Below are positions 1-5,845 of a stretch of DNA of 9,746 nucleotides, piece after piece. Position 1 is the first letter of the stretch; each line of letters begins with the position of its first letter. The notes beneath the pieces were generated by a model, which made no database searches, was not told where the DNA came from, and was given only the letters and a program-made list of their open reading frames with translations. The position numbers were made by a program, and so were the translations under genes. The stretch lies in NCBI GenBank assembly GCA_023428205.1, contig JAEYZB010000310.1, positions 1 through 9,746 on the forward strand, written 5' to 3'. This stretch comes from Bacteroidota bacterium (GTDB lineage: Bacteria; Bacteroidota; Bacteroidia; Chitinophagales; LD1).

Positions 1-1
1 T

Positions 2-1261
2 TTTGGTGTAGGTATTGATGTTCGCAAATCTTTGGGATATGTATTCTCTATCCGTGGAGGTTATACATTCTTTCGTCTAAAAGGAGCGCAGAATTGGACT
101 GCCGGCAATCAAAGATATTTGGCAAATGCACATGAAGTGCATGTAGAAGGAATTGTAAATTTGGGAAATATTTTATTTCACAAAGAGCGCAGCAAATGGG
201 GGCTTTACGGCTTGGCTGGGGTGAGTGCGTTTTTCTACCAATCTCGTCAAGACTTGGACAATAATAACAAATTTGAAACGGTTGTTAATCGTAGTATCCC
301 TAAGAATACTTACTTCATAAACAAAGTAGGTAGTCAAGGATATGAAGTTACTCCTACCTTGTTTTTTGGAGCAGGTGTTTCTTTCCGCCCGGCTAAATTT
401 ATGTCTATCTCTGTTGAAGAACGAGTTTCGGCAATACACGGACAATATGTTGCCGGCAAAAGTGGATGGAATGACTTCGCGTATATGCCATACACTCAGT
501 TGAGATTAGGTTTCTTTGTAGGTGGAAAAGATCGTGTTGAGCCATTGTATTGGTTGAATCCGGTTGCTTATGCATACAAAAAAATTGGAGAAACGAATGC
601 TGATAAAATCGCTAAAGACTTGCAAAAAGATGATGATGAAGATGGTGTCCCTAACTTCTTGGATAAAGAACCAAATACTAAAAAAGGATATCCTGTAGAC
701 GTTCGTGGGGTAGCTTTGGATAGCGATAAAGATGGAATTGTAGATGGTGAAGATAAAGAACCATTCTCTCCTCCAGGATATCCTATCGATCAAAATGGTG
801 TAGCTCAGGTTCCTCCTCCAGCATGTTGCCAAAATGGGGCTAAAAAAGGAGGTGTTTCTGAAAGAGGGGCATTACCAAGTGTGTATTTTGATAATGACAA
901 ATACTACTTAGACCCTGCTGCAGAAGCGCTATTGTACACTGTTGCGGAGAAATTGCAATCTGACCCTGATGCCAAATTGGTAGTAACAGGATATGATGCC
1001 TCTACTAACGACAGAAAATACAACGAGCAATTGGCATACAACAGAGCAATTGCTACAGTAAATCACTTGGTTGAGAAATACGGAATTTCAAGAGATCGTT
1101 TCATCGTGAAATATGTTGGCGAGAAAGCAAATCCAAAAGCTTCCGCTCTTGAGAAGAAAAAATCAAGCAGAGTTGATTTTAGATATGCTACTGAGGGAGA
1201 AGCCGGAGAAAGCAATCCTCCTGCACCGCACCCTGGTTTGAAAGCAGGTTCTAACAAATAA
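2..1261 (+). CDS. OmpA-family outer-membrane protein with TSP3-type repeats (5' partial)
   Basis: The reading frame is open to the left edge, so the true start and signal peptide lie outside; the TTG at 32 is only an internal Leu codon. Three parts are visible. About 200 residues are rich in alternating aromatic and glycine residues (for example GGYTFFRL, GAGVSFRP, TQLRLGFFVGG) and look like the strands of an outer-membrane beta-barrel. Two 30-residue repeats follow (629-808), each with a DxDxDG calcium-type loop and a DKEP...GYP(V/I)D..GVA tail. After a Pro-rich PPPACC linker comes an OmpA C-terminal domain (about 870-1180) with VYFDNDKYYLDPAAEALL and an NxxLxxxRA motif. OmpA domains normally bind peptidoglycan in the periplasm and anchor the outer membrane. 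The usual Asp of the GHTD-type motif is Ala here (GYDAST), though the Arg is kept. The tail after the domain is Pro-, Gly- and Lys-rich. The family is secure; the ligand is not. Confidence 0.9.
   Translation, partial: FGVGIDVRKSLGYVFSIRGGYTFFRLKGAQNWTAGNQRYLANAHEVHVEGIVNLGNILFHKERSKWGLYGLAGVSAFFYQSRQDLDNNNKFETVVNRSIPKNTYFINKVGSQGYEVTPTLFFGAGVSFRPAKFMSISVEERVSAIHGQYVAGKSGWNDFAYMPYTQLRLGFFVGGKDRVEPLYWLNPVAYAYKKIGETNADKIAKDLQKDDDEDGVPNFLDKEPNTKKGYPVDVRGVALDSDKDGIVDGEDKEPFSPPGYPIDQNGVAQVPPPACCQNGAKKGGVSERGALPSVYFDNDKYYLDPAAEALLYTVAEKLQSDPDAKLVVTGYDASTNDRKYNEQLAYNRAIATVNHLVEKYGISRDRFIVKYVGEKANPKASALEKKKSSRVDFRYATEGEAGESNPPAPHPGLKAGSNK
629..808 (+). repeat. Two tandem 90-base (30-residue) TSP3-type calcium repeats inside the OmpA-like gene
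   Basis: Copies 629-718 and 719-808 encode D-x-D-x-D-G-(V/I)...D-K-E-P...G-Y-P-(V/I)-D-x-x-G-V-A at exactly 30-residue spacing. Thrombospondin type 3 repeats of this kind commonly link the barrel and the OmpA domain in Bacteroidota proteins and bind calcium through the Asp residues. The two copies differ mainly between the Asp-rich loop and the DKEP motif. Confidence 0.8.
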
Positions 1262-1283
1262 TAGTAATCTATTTTATATCAAG

Positions 1284-1311
1284 AAAGCCCCGTGTTATGC
1301 GGGGCTTTTTT
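1284..1311 (+). terminator. Rho-independent terminator after the OmpA-like gene
   Basis: A perfect 9-base stem AAAGCCCCG / CGGGGCTTT (1284-1292 and 1300-1308) with loop TGTTATG is followed directly by a T run ending at 1311. It begins 23 bases after the stop codon, so the OmpA-like gene ends its transcription unit here. Confidence 0.9.
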
Positions 1312-1357
1312 CGTTTTAGTCGGATTGTGTTTCTTTTTGTTTTTTTAAAGATGTTTT

Positions 1358-1388
1358 CTTGTAGCTAAAGAAAAAAGTGATAGCTTTA
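1358..1388 (+). promoter_or_regulatory. Candidate Bacteroidota-type promoter for hpf
   Basis: CTTG at 1358-1361 and TAGCTTTA at 1381-1388 are separated by 19 bases, close to the TTTG-N19/21-TAnnTTTG consensus with one mismatch in each box. The start codon of hpf lies 39 bases after the second box. The gene follows a strong terminator, so it needs its own promoter. Confidence 0.4.
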
Positions 1389-1427
1389 TGTTGTTAACCT
1401 TTTCCTCACAATTAAAATTAGTGCGAT

Positions 1428-1727
1428 ATGAACGTAGTAATTAATGCCACAAACTTTGAGGCGGATTCAAAATTGAAATCATTTATCACAAAAAAGCTAG
1501 GTAAGCTCGAAACTTTTTTTGATAAGATTATTAATGCGGAAGTTTTTCTAAAACTTGCGAATAGGGAGTCTATAAAAGACAAGACGGTGGAAATAAAAGT
1601 CCATATTCCAGGCAAAATAATATTTGTAGAGCAGACATCAAAATCTTTTGAAGAAAGCACGGATATTGCCTTAGACACTATGGCCCGCCAGATTAAAAAA
1701 CAGAAAGAAAAGGTTCGTGTGTATTAA
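1428..1727 (+). CDS. hpf: Short-form ribosome hibernation promoting factor (HPF/YfiA/RaiA family)
   Basis: The 99-residue protein matches the single-domain sigma-54 modulation/S30AE family in length and pattern. It starts MNVVINATNFEADSKLKSFI, continues with a helix containing KKLGKLETFFDKI, then strands AEVFLKLA, KTVEIKVHIPG and KIIFVEQTS, and ends in a second basic helix with ARQIKKQKEKVR. Family members bind the 30S decoding region and either help form 100S dimers or silence 70S ribosomes in starved cells. There is no C-terminal dimerisation domain, so this is the short rather than the long form. The ATG at 1428 gives the normal family N-terminus; no Shine-Dalgarno sequence precedes it, only A/T-rich bases, as is usual in Bacteroidota. 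It lies just before the tRNA-tuf block, an arrangement I recall from other Bacteroidota. Confidence 0.9.
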   Translation: MNVVINATNFEADSKLKSFITKKLGKLETFFDKIINAEVFLKLANRESIKDKTVEIKVHIPGKIIFVEQTSKSFEESTDIALDTMARQIKKQKEKVRVY

Positions 1728-1772
1728 TTTTGGAAAATAATTTCACTAATTATTTTTTATTCCATAGTATTG

Positions 1773-1807
1773 CGCTCCGTTTTTGAAAAAAGCGGGGCGT
1801 TCTTTTT
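1773..1807 (+). terminator. Terminator between hpf and the tRNA cluster
   Basis: The stem is 12 base pairs: CGCTCCG (1773-1779) pairs with CGGGGCG (1793-1799) with one T-G wobble, continues through T-G and four T-A pairs, and closes on a GAA loop at 1785-1787. A T-rich tail (TTCTTTTT) follows. It separates hpf from the first tRNA, which begins 31 bases after the stem. Confidence 0.8.
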
Positions 1808-1830
1808 ATTTCGTGATGAACAGAAAATAA

Positions 1831-1904
1831 GCCGAAGTAGCTCAGTTGGCCAGAGCTACTGATTTGTAATCAGTGGGTCGGGGGTTCGAATCCCTCCTTC
1901 GGCT
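1831..1904 (+). tRNA. tRNA-Thr (anticodon TGT)
   Basis: A complete 74-base cloverleaf is visible. The acceptor stem is GCCGAAG/CTTCGGC, the D arm GCTC...GAGC, the anticodon stem ACTGA/TCAGT around loop TTTGTAA (anticodon at 1865-1867, reads ACA), the variable loop GGGTC, and the T arm GGGGG-TTCGAAT-CCCTC. The discriminator base is T and no CCA is encoded. It is the first of four tRNA genes before tuf. Confidence 0.95.
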
Positions 1905-1929
1905 CTTATTTTTCTCAAACAAAAGACTT

Positions 1930-2012
1930 GGGCAGATAGTCAAGTGGCCAACGACAACAGACTGTAAATCTGTCCTCTTACGAGTTCGAAGGTTCGAATC
2001 CTTCTCTGCCCA
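1930..2012 (+). tRNA. tRNA-Tyr (anticodon GTA), long variable arm
   Basis: This is an 83-base class II tRNA. The acceptor stem is GGGCAGA/TCTGCCC, the anticodon stem ACAGA/TCTGT around CTGTAAA (anticodon at 1964-1966), followed by a long variable arm (CCTCTTACGAGTTC) and T arm GAAGG-TTCGAAT-CCTTC. The discriminator is A, as expected for TyrRS recognition. A36-A37-A38 is the known MiaA/MiaB recognition pattern, so A37 is a likely ms2i6A site. CCA is not encoded. Confidence 0.95.
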
Positions 2013-2057
2013 CTTTAAAAGTGAGAAAAAAGTTTGAAGATGTTCTTTTGGTAAAAT

Positions 2058-2130
2058 GCGGGAGTAGCTCAGTTGGTAGAGCGACAGCCTTCCAAGCTGT
2101 AGGTCGCGGGTTCGAGCCTCGTCTCCCGCT
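2058..2130 (+). tRNA. tRNA-Gly (anticodon TCC)
   Basis: A complete 73-base cloverleaf: acceptor stem GCGGGAG/CTCCCGC, D arm GCTC...GAGC, anticodon stem ACAGC/GCTGT around CTTCCAA (anticodon at 2091-2093, reads GGA and GGG), T stem GCGGG/CTCGT with G-T wobbles, discriminator T. CCA is not encoded. Confidence 0.95.
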
Positions 2131-2146
2131 CACACAGCGGAGTGCA

Positions 2147-2191
2147 AATTTCGGATGGCAGATGTAAATTTGAAATCTGACATCCGAAATT
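2147..2191. repeat. Long inverted repeat between tRNA-Gly and the second tRNA-Thr
   Basis: AATTTCGGATG (2147-2157) pairs perfectly with CATCCGAAATT (2181-2191). After one G-A mismatch the stem continues with CAGAT/ATCTG (2159-2163 and 2175-2179), leaving an 11-base loop. No T run follows on either strand, so it is not a typical terminator. It would form a 16-pair hairpin in the tRNA-tuf precursor transcript. I infer a processing signal or a small dispersed repeat. Confidence 0.75.
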
Positions 2192-2197
2192 AACGTT

Positions 2198-2269
2198 GCC
2201 GTTGTAGCTCAGAGGTAGAGCACTTCCTTTGTAAGGAAGAGGTCGCGAGTTCGATTCTCATCAACGGCT
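2198..2269 (+). tRNA. Second tRNA-Thr (anticodon TGT), different body
   Basis: A complete 72-base cloverleaf: acceptor stem GCCGTTG/CAACGGC, D arm GCTC-AGAGGTA-GAGC with a short 7-base D loop, anticodon stem CTTCC/GGAAG around TTTGTAA (anticodon at 2230-2232), T arm GCGAG-TTCGATT-CTCAT, discriminator T. Its anticodon loop is identical to that of the tRNA-Thr at 1831, but the stems differ, so it is not a recent duplicate. In E. coli the equivalent gene just before tufB reads GGT, which makes TGT here worth checking. Confidence 0.92.
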
Positions 2270-2318
2270 CAATTTTTTGAGATAAAAAAGAGGAAAAAGT
2301 AAGGAAATAGTAAAGAAG

Positions 2319-2347
2319 TTAGATAAACAACTATTTTAGATAAACAA
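2319..2347 (+). repeat. Direct repeat TTAGATAAACAA (x2) in the tuf leader
   Basis: Two exact 12-base copies start at 2319 and 2336, 17 bases apart, and the second ends 13 bases before the tuf ATG. The leader from 2270 is purine-rich with stretches such as GAGGAAAAAG and AAGGAAA but has no well-placed Shine-Dalgarno sequence. The repeat may be a translation-enhancing A-rich leader or chance in A/T-rich DNA; a function is not shown. Confidence 0.5.
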
Positions 2348-2360
2348 AAAACAAATAACA

Positions 2361-3548
2361 ATGGCTAAAGAAAAATTCGTAAAAGACAAACCGCACGTGA
2401 ATATCGGTACTATCGGGCACGTTGACCACGGTAAAACAACCTTGACGGCTGCAATCACTACAGTGCTTGCTAAGAAAGGATTGGCAGAGATGCGTGACTA
2501 TTCTTCAATCGACAATGCTCCTGAAGAAAAAGAACGTGGTATTACTATCAATACTGCCCACGTTGAATACCAAACAGTTAATCGCCACTATGCGCACGTT
2601 GACTGTCCGGGTCACGCGGATTACAATAAAAACATGGTTACGGGTGCTGCCCAAATGGACGGTGCTATATTGGTGGTAGCAGCTACAGATGGCCCTATGC
2701 CTCAAACTCGCGAACACATCTTGTTGGCTCGTCAAGTAGGTGTGCCTCGTATCGTTGTGTTTATGAATAAAGTGGATTTGGTTGATGATCCTGAATTCTT
2801 GGAATTGGGTGAAATGGAAATCCGCGATTTGTTGACTTTCTACAAATATGATGGTAATGCTACTCCGGTTATCCAAGGTTCTGCTTTGGGAGCATTGAAT
2901 GGCGAAGCTAAATGGGTAGAAAAAATTGTCGAATTGATGGCTGCTGTGGATGAATATATCCCGGTTCCTCCTCGCGCTGTTGATCAACCGTTCTTGATGC
3001 CGGTAGAAGACGTGTTCTCTATCACAGGTCGTGGAACAGTTGCTACAGGTCGTATCGAAAGAGGTCGTGCTTTGACAGGAGAGTCTGTTGAAATCATTGG
3101 TCTTTCTTTTGACAAAATGACTTCTACTATCACAGGAGTGGAAATGTTCCGCAAAATTTTGGACGAAGGCGAAGCTGGTGACAACGTAGGATTGTTGTTG
3201 CGCGGTGTAGACAAAGAACAAATCAAACGCGGTATGGTTATCTGCAAACCAGGTTCGGTAACTCCGCACACTGAGTTTAAATGCGAAGTGTACGTATTGA
3301 GCAAAGAAGAAGGAGGTCGCCACACACCATTCTTCAATAAATATCGTCCTCAATTCTATTTCCGTACAACTGACGTAACAGGAGAAATCACTTTACCAGA
3401 AGGAACAGAAATGGTTATGCCTGGAGATAACATCACGTTGAGCGTTGCTTTGATTTACCCAATTGCATTGGAAAAAGGTCTTCGTTTCGCGATTCGCGAA
3501 GGTGGACGTACTGTAGGTGCGGGTCAAGTAACTGAAATTGTCAAATAA
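2361..3548 (+). CDS. tuf: Translation elongation factor Tu
   Basis: The 395-residue GTPase carries aminoacyl-tRNA to the ribosomal A site. All G motifs are present: P-loop GHVDHGKT (19-26), switch I with RGITIN (59-64, Thr62 for magnesium), DCPGH (81-85, with catalytic His85), NKVD (136-139) and SAL (174-176). Domain II contains [17 protein letters not shown] and domain [18 protein letters not shown], ending VTEIVK. Length and start (MAKEKF) are those of Bacteroidota EF-Tu. The ATG lies 91 bases after the second tRNA-Thr with no terminator between, so the tRNAs and tuf are probably co-transcribed, as in the E. coli thrU-tyrU-glyT-thrT-tufB operon. Two residues look unusual: Asn89 in switch II (DYNKNM, normally DYVKNM) and Gly150 where Val is common. 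The identification is certain. Confidence 0.99.
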   Translation: MAKEKFVKDKPHVNIGTIGHVDHGKTTLTAAITTVLAKKGLAEMRDYSSIDNAPEEKERGITINTAHVEYQTVNRHYAHVDCPGHADYNKNMVTGAAQMDGAILVVAATDGPMPQTREHILLARQVGVPRIVVFMNKVDLVDDPEFLELGEMEIRDLLTFYKYDGNATPVIQGSALGALNGEAKWVEKIVELMAAVDEYIPVPPRAVDQPFLMPVEDVFSITGRGTVATGRIERGRALTGESVEIIGLSFDKMTSTITGVEMFRKILDEGEAGDNVGLLLRGVDKEQIKRGMVICKPGSVTPHTEFKCEVYVLSKEEGGRHTPFFNKYRPQFYFRTTDVTGEITLPEGTEMVMPGDNITLSVALIYPIALEKGLRFAIREGGRTVGAGQVTEIVK

Positions 3549-3569
3549 TCAGTTCTTAAAATAACAATG

Positions 3570-3600
3570 AAAGGGTTGCTTCGGCAGCCCTTTTTTGTTT
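3570..3600 (+). terminator. Rho-independent terminator after tuf
   Basis: AAAGGGTTGC (3570-3579), a TTCG tetraloop and GCAGCCCTTT (3584-3593) form a 10-pair stem with one T-G wobble, closed by C(TTCG)G, followed by a T run to 3596. It lies 22 bases after the tuf stop codon. It ends the unit before secE/nusG, which often follow tuf in this phylum. Confidence 0.9.
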
Positions 3601-3608
3601 CGTAGCGG

Positions 3609-3641
3609 AGAAGAAAAATATGGATACTAATGAGAGATTAG
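3609..3641 (-). terminator. Weak candidate terminator after miaB
   Basis: On the minus strand CTAAT-CTCTC-ATTAG (3641-3627) is a 5-pair hairpin followed, after about eight bases, by ATTTTTCTTC. The stem is short and the T run is offset, so this is tentative. The stronger tuf hairpin at 3570-3593 might also stop transcription from this side, but its minus-strand tail is not T-rich. Confidence 0.25.
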
Positions 3642-3643
3642 CG

Positions 3644-5125
3644 TTATAAAGGTTGGACTTCTCCCAATAGCGTTCCCGAAGTGCAAGCTGTGATTTTTAC
3701 GTTTACGTATTGGCCAAGTTGATAATTTTCTCTCGGAATTACAACGCCTTTGTTTTGTGAATTTCGCCCGAAAAAATGCGCCTCGCTTTTTGCGGAAACA
3801 CTTTCTATCAGTACTTCAAATGTTTTGCCGACATCTTCCAAATTTCGCGACCACGAAGTTTTGCGATAGACTTCTACGGCTTCCTGCAATCTGCGTTTTT
3901 TTACAGACTCTGGAATGTCGTCTGCGTATTTCTTCGCGGCTAAAGTTCCGGGACGTTCACTATAATAGTATAGGTACGCCAATTCAAAACGAACTTCATT
4001 TATTAAGTTGAGGGTGTCTTGGTGTTCTTCTTCCGTTTCAGTGCAAAAGCCGGTGATAATGTCGGTAGAAATACTTGCTTCGGGAACAATTCTCCGGATT
4101 GCCGCGATGCGATCCATATACCATTCACGGTCGTAAGTGCGGTTCATTAATTCAAGTACGCGCGAGTTTCCGCTTTGCACAGGCAAGTGAATCGATTTAC
4201 AAATGTTCGGATATTTCGCCATCATTTCGAGGACATCGTCCGTCATATCTTTCGGGTGCGAAGTAGAAAAACGAACACGTAAATCGGGCGCAATCTGTGC
4301 TACTTTTTCCATCAGGCGTGCAAAGTTCACGACACTTTCATCGTATTTTGCTTCCACTAATTTTTTGCCAATCAATTTCGGATTATCGCTAAAACGATAG
4401 CTATCCACATTTTGCCCAAGAAGGGTTACTTCTTTGTAGCCTTTTTCGTAAAGATCGCGTGCTTCGTTCACAATCGAAACCCAACTGCGCGAACGCTCAC
4501 GTCCGCGGGTGAACGGCACCACGCAAAACGAGCACATATTATCGCAACCGCGCATAATGGAAATGAATGCTGAAATGCCATTTGAGTTTAAACGTACAGG
4601 ATTTATTTCCGCATACGTTTCTTCGCGGGAAAGCAAAACATTCACTGCTTTATGCCCTGTTTCTGCTTCGAAAAACATTTGTGGTAACGAGCGGTAAACA
4701 TCAGGTCCTGCAACAATATCCACGAGTTTTTCTTCTTCCAAAAATTGCTCTTTCAAACGTTCCGCCATACAGCCGAGTACACCAATCAGCGCGTCTTTCT
4801 TTGTCTTTTTTACGGCTTGTAAATTTTGTAAACGATTGCGCACTCGCTGTTCTGCATTGTCGCGAATGGCGCAGGTGTTTACTAAAATCAAATCCGCCTC
4901 CAAATGATTATTTGTAGAATCAAAGCCGGCATTTGCCAAAATAGAAGCTACGACTTCACTATCGGAAAAATTCATTGCGCAACCGTAACTCTCGATATAA
5001 AATTTCTTGCCAATGCTTTGCACCGCTTCGGGACGAGTAGCCGTCAGCGTTTCGCCTTGTCGCGCTTCGTCAATCTTTTTCGGCTGCAATTCAAATGCAA
5101 TGTCGTTGTTGTATAGCGTACTCAT
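3644..5125 (-). CDS. miaB: tRNA-2-methylthio-N6-dimethylallyladenosine synthase MiaB
   Basis: This 493-residue radical-SAM methylthiotransferase converts i6A37 to ms2i6A37 in tRNAs that read U-initial codons. The N-terminal MTTase domain (about 41-155) carries the three auxiliary-cluster cysteines: Cys49 ([12 protein letters not shown]), Cys85 ([13 protein letters not shown]) and Cys119 (LGCMAERLK). The radical-SAM domain has CDNMCSFC (Cys194, 198, 201), then [21 protein letters not shown] and [21 protein letters not shown] domain for RNA binding fills about 425-490. The protein has an N-terminal extension of roughly 40 residues with [13 protein letters not shown], which I recall in other Bacteroidota MiaB proteins. 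The start at 5125 is supported by a promoter-like sequence just upstream. It is convergent with tuf and divergent from the yqeY-like gene. MiaB is favoured over the related RimO and MtaB by the RGRERSR sequence and overall layout. Confidence 0.96.
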   Translation of the reverse strand: MSTLYNNDIAFELQPKKIDEARQGETLTATRPEAVQSIGKKFYIESYGCAMNFSDSEVVASILANAGFDSTNNHLEADLILVNTCAIRDNAEQRVRNRLQNLQAVKKTKKDALIGVLGCMAERLKEQFLEEEKLVDIVAGPDVYRSLPQMFFEAETGHKAVNVLLSREETYAEINPVRLNSNGISAFISIMRGCDNMCSFCVVPFTRGRERSRSWVSIVNEARDLYEKGYKEVTLLGQNVDSYRFSDNPKLIGKKLVEAKYDESVVNFARLMEKVAQIAPDLRVRFSTSHPKDMTDDVLEMMAKYPNICKSIHLPVQSGNSRVLELMNRTYDREWYMDRIAAIRRIVPEASISTDIITGFCTETEEEHQDTLNLINEVRFELAYLYYYSERPGTLAAKKYADDIPESVKKRRLQEAVEVYRKTSWSRNLEDVGKTFEVLIESVSAKSEAHFFGRNSQNKGVVIPRENYQLGQYVNVKITACTSGTLLGEVQPL

Positions 5126-5141
5126 TGTGGAAAATGGATGG

Positions 5142-5174
5142 CAAATTTAGAAATAAATCTGACGATAGAACAAC
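5142..5174 (-). promoter_or_regulatory. Bacteroidota-type promoter for miaB
   Basis: On the minus strand GTTG (5174-5171) is followed after 21 bases by TAAATTTG (5149-5142), an exact match to TAnnTTTG with one mismatch in the upstream TTTG box. The start codon of miaB is 16 bases further, giving a leader of roughly 10 bases. The second box lies inside the inverted repeat arm 5141-5166. Confidence 0.6.
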
Positions 5175-5190
5175 TAGCGTAAATGGGTGA

Positions 5191-5250
5191 AAAAAACGAG
5201 CAGGTTTGCGAAATCTATCGAAAAAACGAGCAGATTTGATGCTAATAGGG
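5191..5250. repeat. Tandem pair of 30-base units starting AAAAAACGAGCAG
   Basis: AAAAAACGAGCAGGTTTG (5191-5208) and AAAAAACGAGCAGATTTG (5221-5238) differ at one of 18 bases and are spaced exactly 30 bases apart; the remaining 12 bases of each unit differ. A related sequence, AAAAAACGAGGAGGTTT followed by CTGCGAAA, lies at 5794-5818. The first unit also continues with GCGAAA, so these units are probably relatives of the repeat at 5761-5830. Confidence 0.7.
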
Positions 5251-5276
5251 CAATTATCAATCGTCTGATTTATTTG

Positions 5277-5284
5277 TAGATTTG
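5277..5284 (+). promoter_or_regulatory. Candidate -7 element for the yqeY-like gene
   Basis: TAGATTTG matches TAnnTTTG exactly and ends 18 bases before the ATG at 5303, mirroring the miaB promoter on the other strand. No good TTTG box is seen 19-21 bases upstream (the mirror position reads AATT), so it may be weak or depend on an activator. A TTG start at 5282 lies inside this box and is therefore unlikely. Confidence 0.4.
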
Positions 5285-5302
5285 CGACTCAAAAGAAATA
5301 AA

Positions 5303-5752
5303 ATGGCATTAGAAGAAACAATAAACAGCGACATTAAAACTGCGATGTTGGCGAAAGACCAAGCGACCTTGCGCGGCTTACGGGCGATTAAAGCAGCATT
5401 GTTATTGGCGAAAACCGAAAAGGGTGCGAGCGACACTATTTCCGAAGAAAAGGAAGTGCAGATTTTGACGAAGTTGGTGAAACAGCGCAAAGAATCAATC
5501 GGTATTTTTGAAGCGCAAAATCGTGCGGATTTAGCGGCCACAGAAAAAGAAGAAGTTGCCGTGATTGAAAAATATTTACCTGCGCAATTGAGCGAAGAAG
5601 AAGTGAAAGCTACGATTCAGAAAATAATTGTGGAAACAGGTGCCGCTTCTGCCAAAGAAATGGGCAAGGTAATTGGACTTGCGAATAAACAACTCGCGGG
5701 AAAGGCAGAAGGCAAGCTGATTGCTGATACCGTGAAAAGTTTATTGAGCTAA
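5303..5752 (+). CDS. yqeY: GatB/YqeY domain protein
   Basis: The 149-residue, Lys/Glu/Ala-rich helical protein matches the free-standing YqeY family in length and landmarks: start MALEETINSDIKTAMLAKD, LRAIKAALL (25-33), YLPAQLSEEE (91-100) and MGKVIG...LAGKAEGKLI (120-140). The family resembles the tRNA-binding C-terminal tail of GatB, a subunit of the Asp/Glu-tRNA amidotransferase, but its own function is not established; a tRNA-related role is an inference. The ATG at 5303 gives the usual N-terminus; the longer TTG form at 5282 would add seven basic residues and overlap the promoter box. The gene is divergent from miaB and 93 bases before the cvpA-like gene, with a repeat element in the gap. 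Confidence 0.9.
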   Translation: MALEETINSDIKTAMLAKDQATLRGLRAIKAALLLAKTEKGASDTISEEKEVQILTKLVKQRKESIGIFEAQNRADLAATEKEEVAVIEKYLPAQLSEEEVKATIQKIIVETGAASAKEMGKVIGLANKQLAGKAEGKLIADTVKSLLS

Positions 5753-5760
5753 AAACGAAG

Positions 5761-5830
5761 TGTCATTGCGAGCGAAGTGAAGCAATCCCTCTGAAAAAAC
5801 GAGGAGGTTTCTGCGAAAGCAGGAATGACG
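5761..5830. repeat. Composite palindromic dispersed-type repeat (GTCATTGCGAGCGAAG type)
   Basis: The element begins TGTCATTGCGAGCGAAG and runs through TGAAGCAATCCC, wording I recognise as a repeat dispersed in many bacterial genomes. It ends with CTGC-GAAA-GCAG (5811-5822, a small GNRA-loop hairpin) and GAATGACG, resembling the equally widespread GTCATTCC(C/T)GCGAAAGC repeat. The outer ends GTCATT (5762-5767) and AATGAC (5824-5829) are inverted. The middle holds AAAAAACGAGGAGG. It fills most of the 93-base gap between the yqeY-like and cvpA-like genes. It is probably a non-autonomous, MITE- or REP-like element; other copies are expected elsewhere in the genome. Confidence 0.75.
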
Positions 5831-5845
5831 AAAACAAAACAGAAT

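Larger units (their letters stand above)
5141..5285. repeat. Inverted 26-base arms framing the miaB/yqeY divergent promoter region
   Basis: The left arm 5141-5166 and the reverse complement of the right arm 5260-5285 match at 23 of 26 positions, by hand alignment. The core AAATAAATC-GACGAT differs at one central base. Each arm carries one TAnnTTTG box facing outward (TAAATTTG for miaB, TAGATTTG for yqeY), and the two start codons sit almost symmetrically. The 93 bases between the arms hold a tandem repeat. No target-site duplication is apparent. It may be a divergent operator, a duplicated and inverted promoter, or the ends of a small mobile element. Confidence 0.75.

Noticed and set aside
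1741..1772. Promoter for the tRNA-tuf operon (TTTC-N20-TAGTATTG)
   Set aside because: The boxes are imperfect and transcription would start just before or inside the hpf terminator hairpin. The operon must have a promoter, but I cannot place it with confidence.
2011..2023. CACTTTAAAAGTG palindrome at the 3' end of tRNA-Tyr as a terminator
   Set aside because: The stem is only five or six A/T-rich pairs, overlaps the tRNA end and is followed by A-rich rather than T-rich sequence.
2270..2360. A riboswitch or attenuator in the tuf leader
   Set aside because: The 91 bases are A-rich with no stable stem or T-run; only the direct repeat stands out.
2505..3353. A 282-codon open frame on the minus strand inside tuf
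   Set aside because: It is antisense to a certain EF-Tu gene, and its protein has a biased Phe/Ser/Thr/His composition and no recognisable motif. Codon bias of the highly expressed gene leaves the opposite strand open.
3757..5116. Several plus-strand open frames across miaB
   Set aside because: They are short, lie entirely within the miaB gene on the other strand, and have no promoter or protein similarity that I can recognise.
5191..5250. Tandem repeats as a minimal CRISPR array
   Set aside because: There are only two units, the shared part is 18 bases and the remaining 12 bases are too short for a spacer; no cas genes are present.
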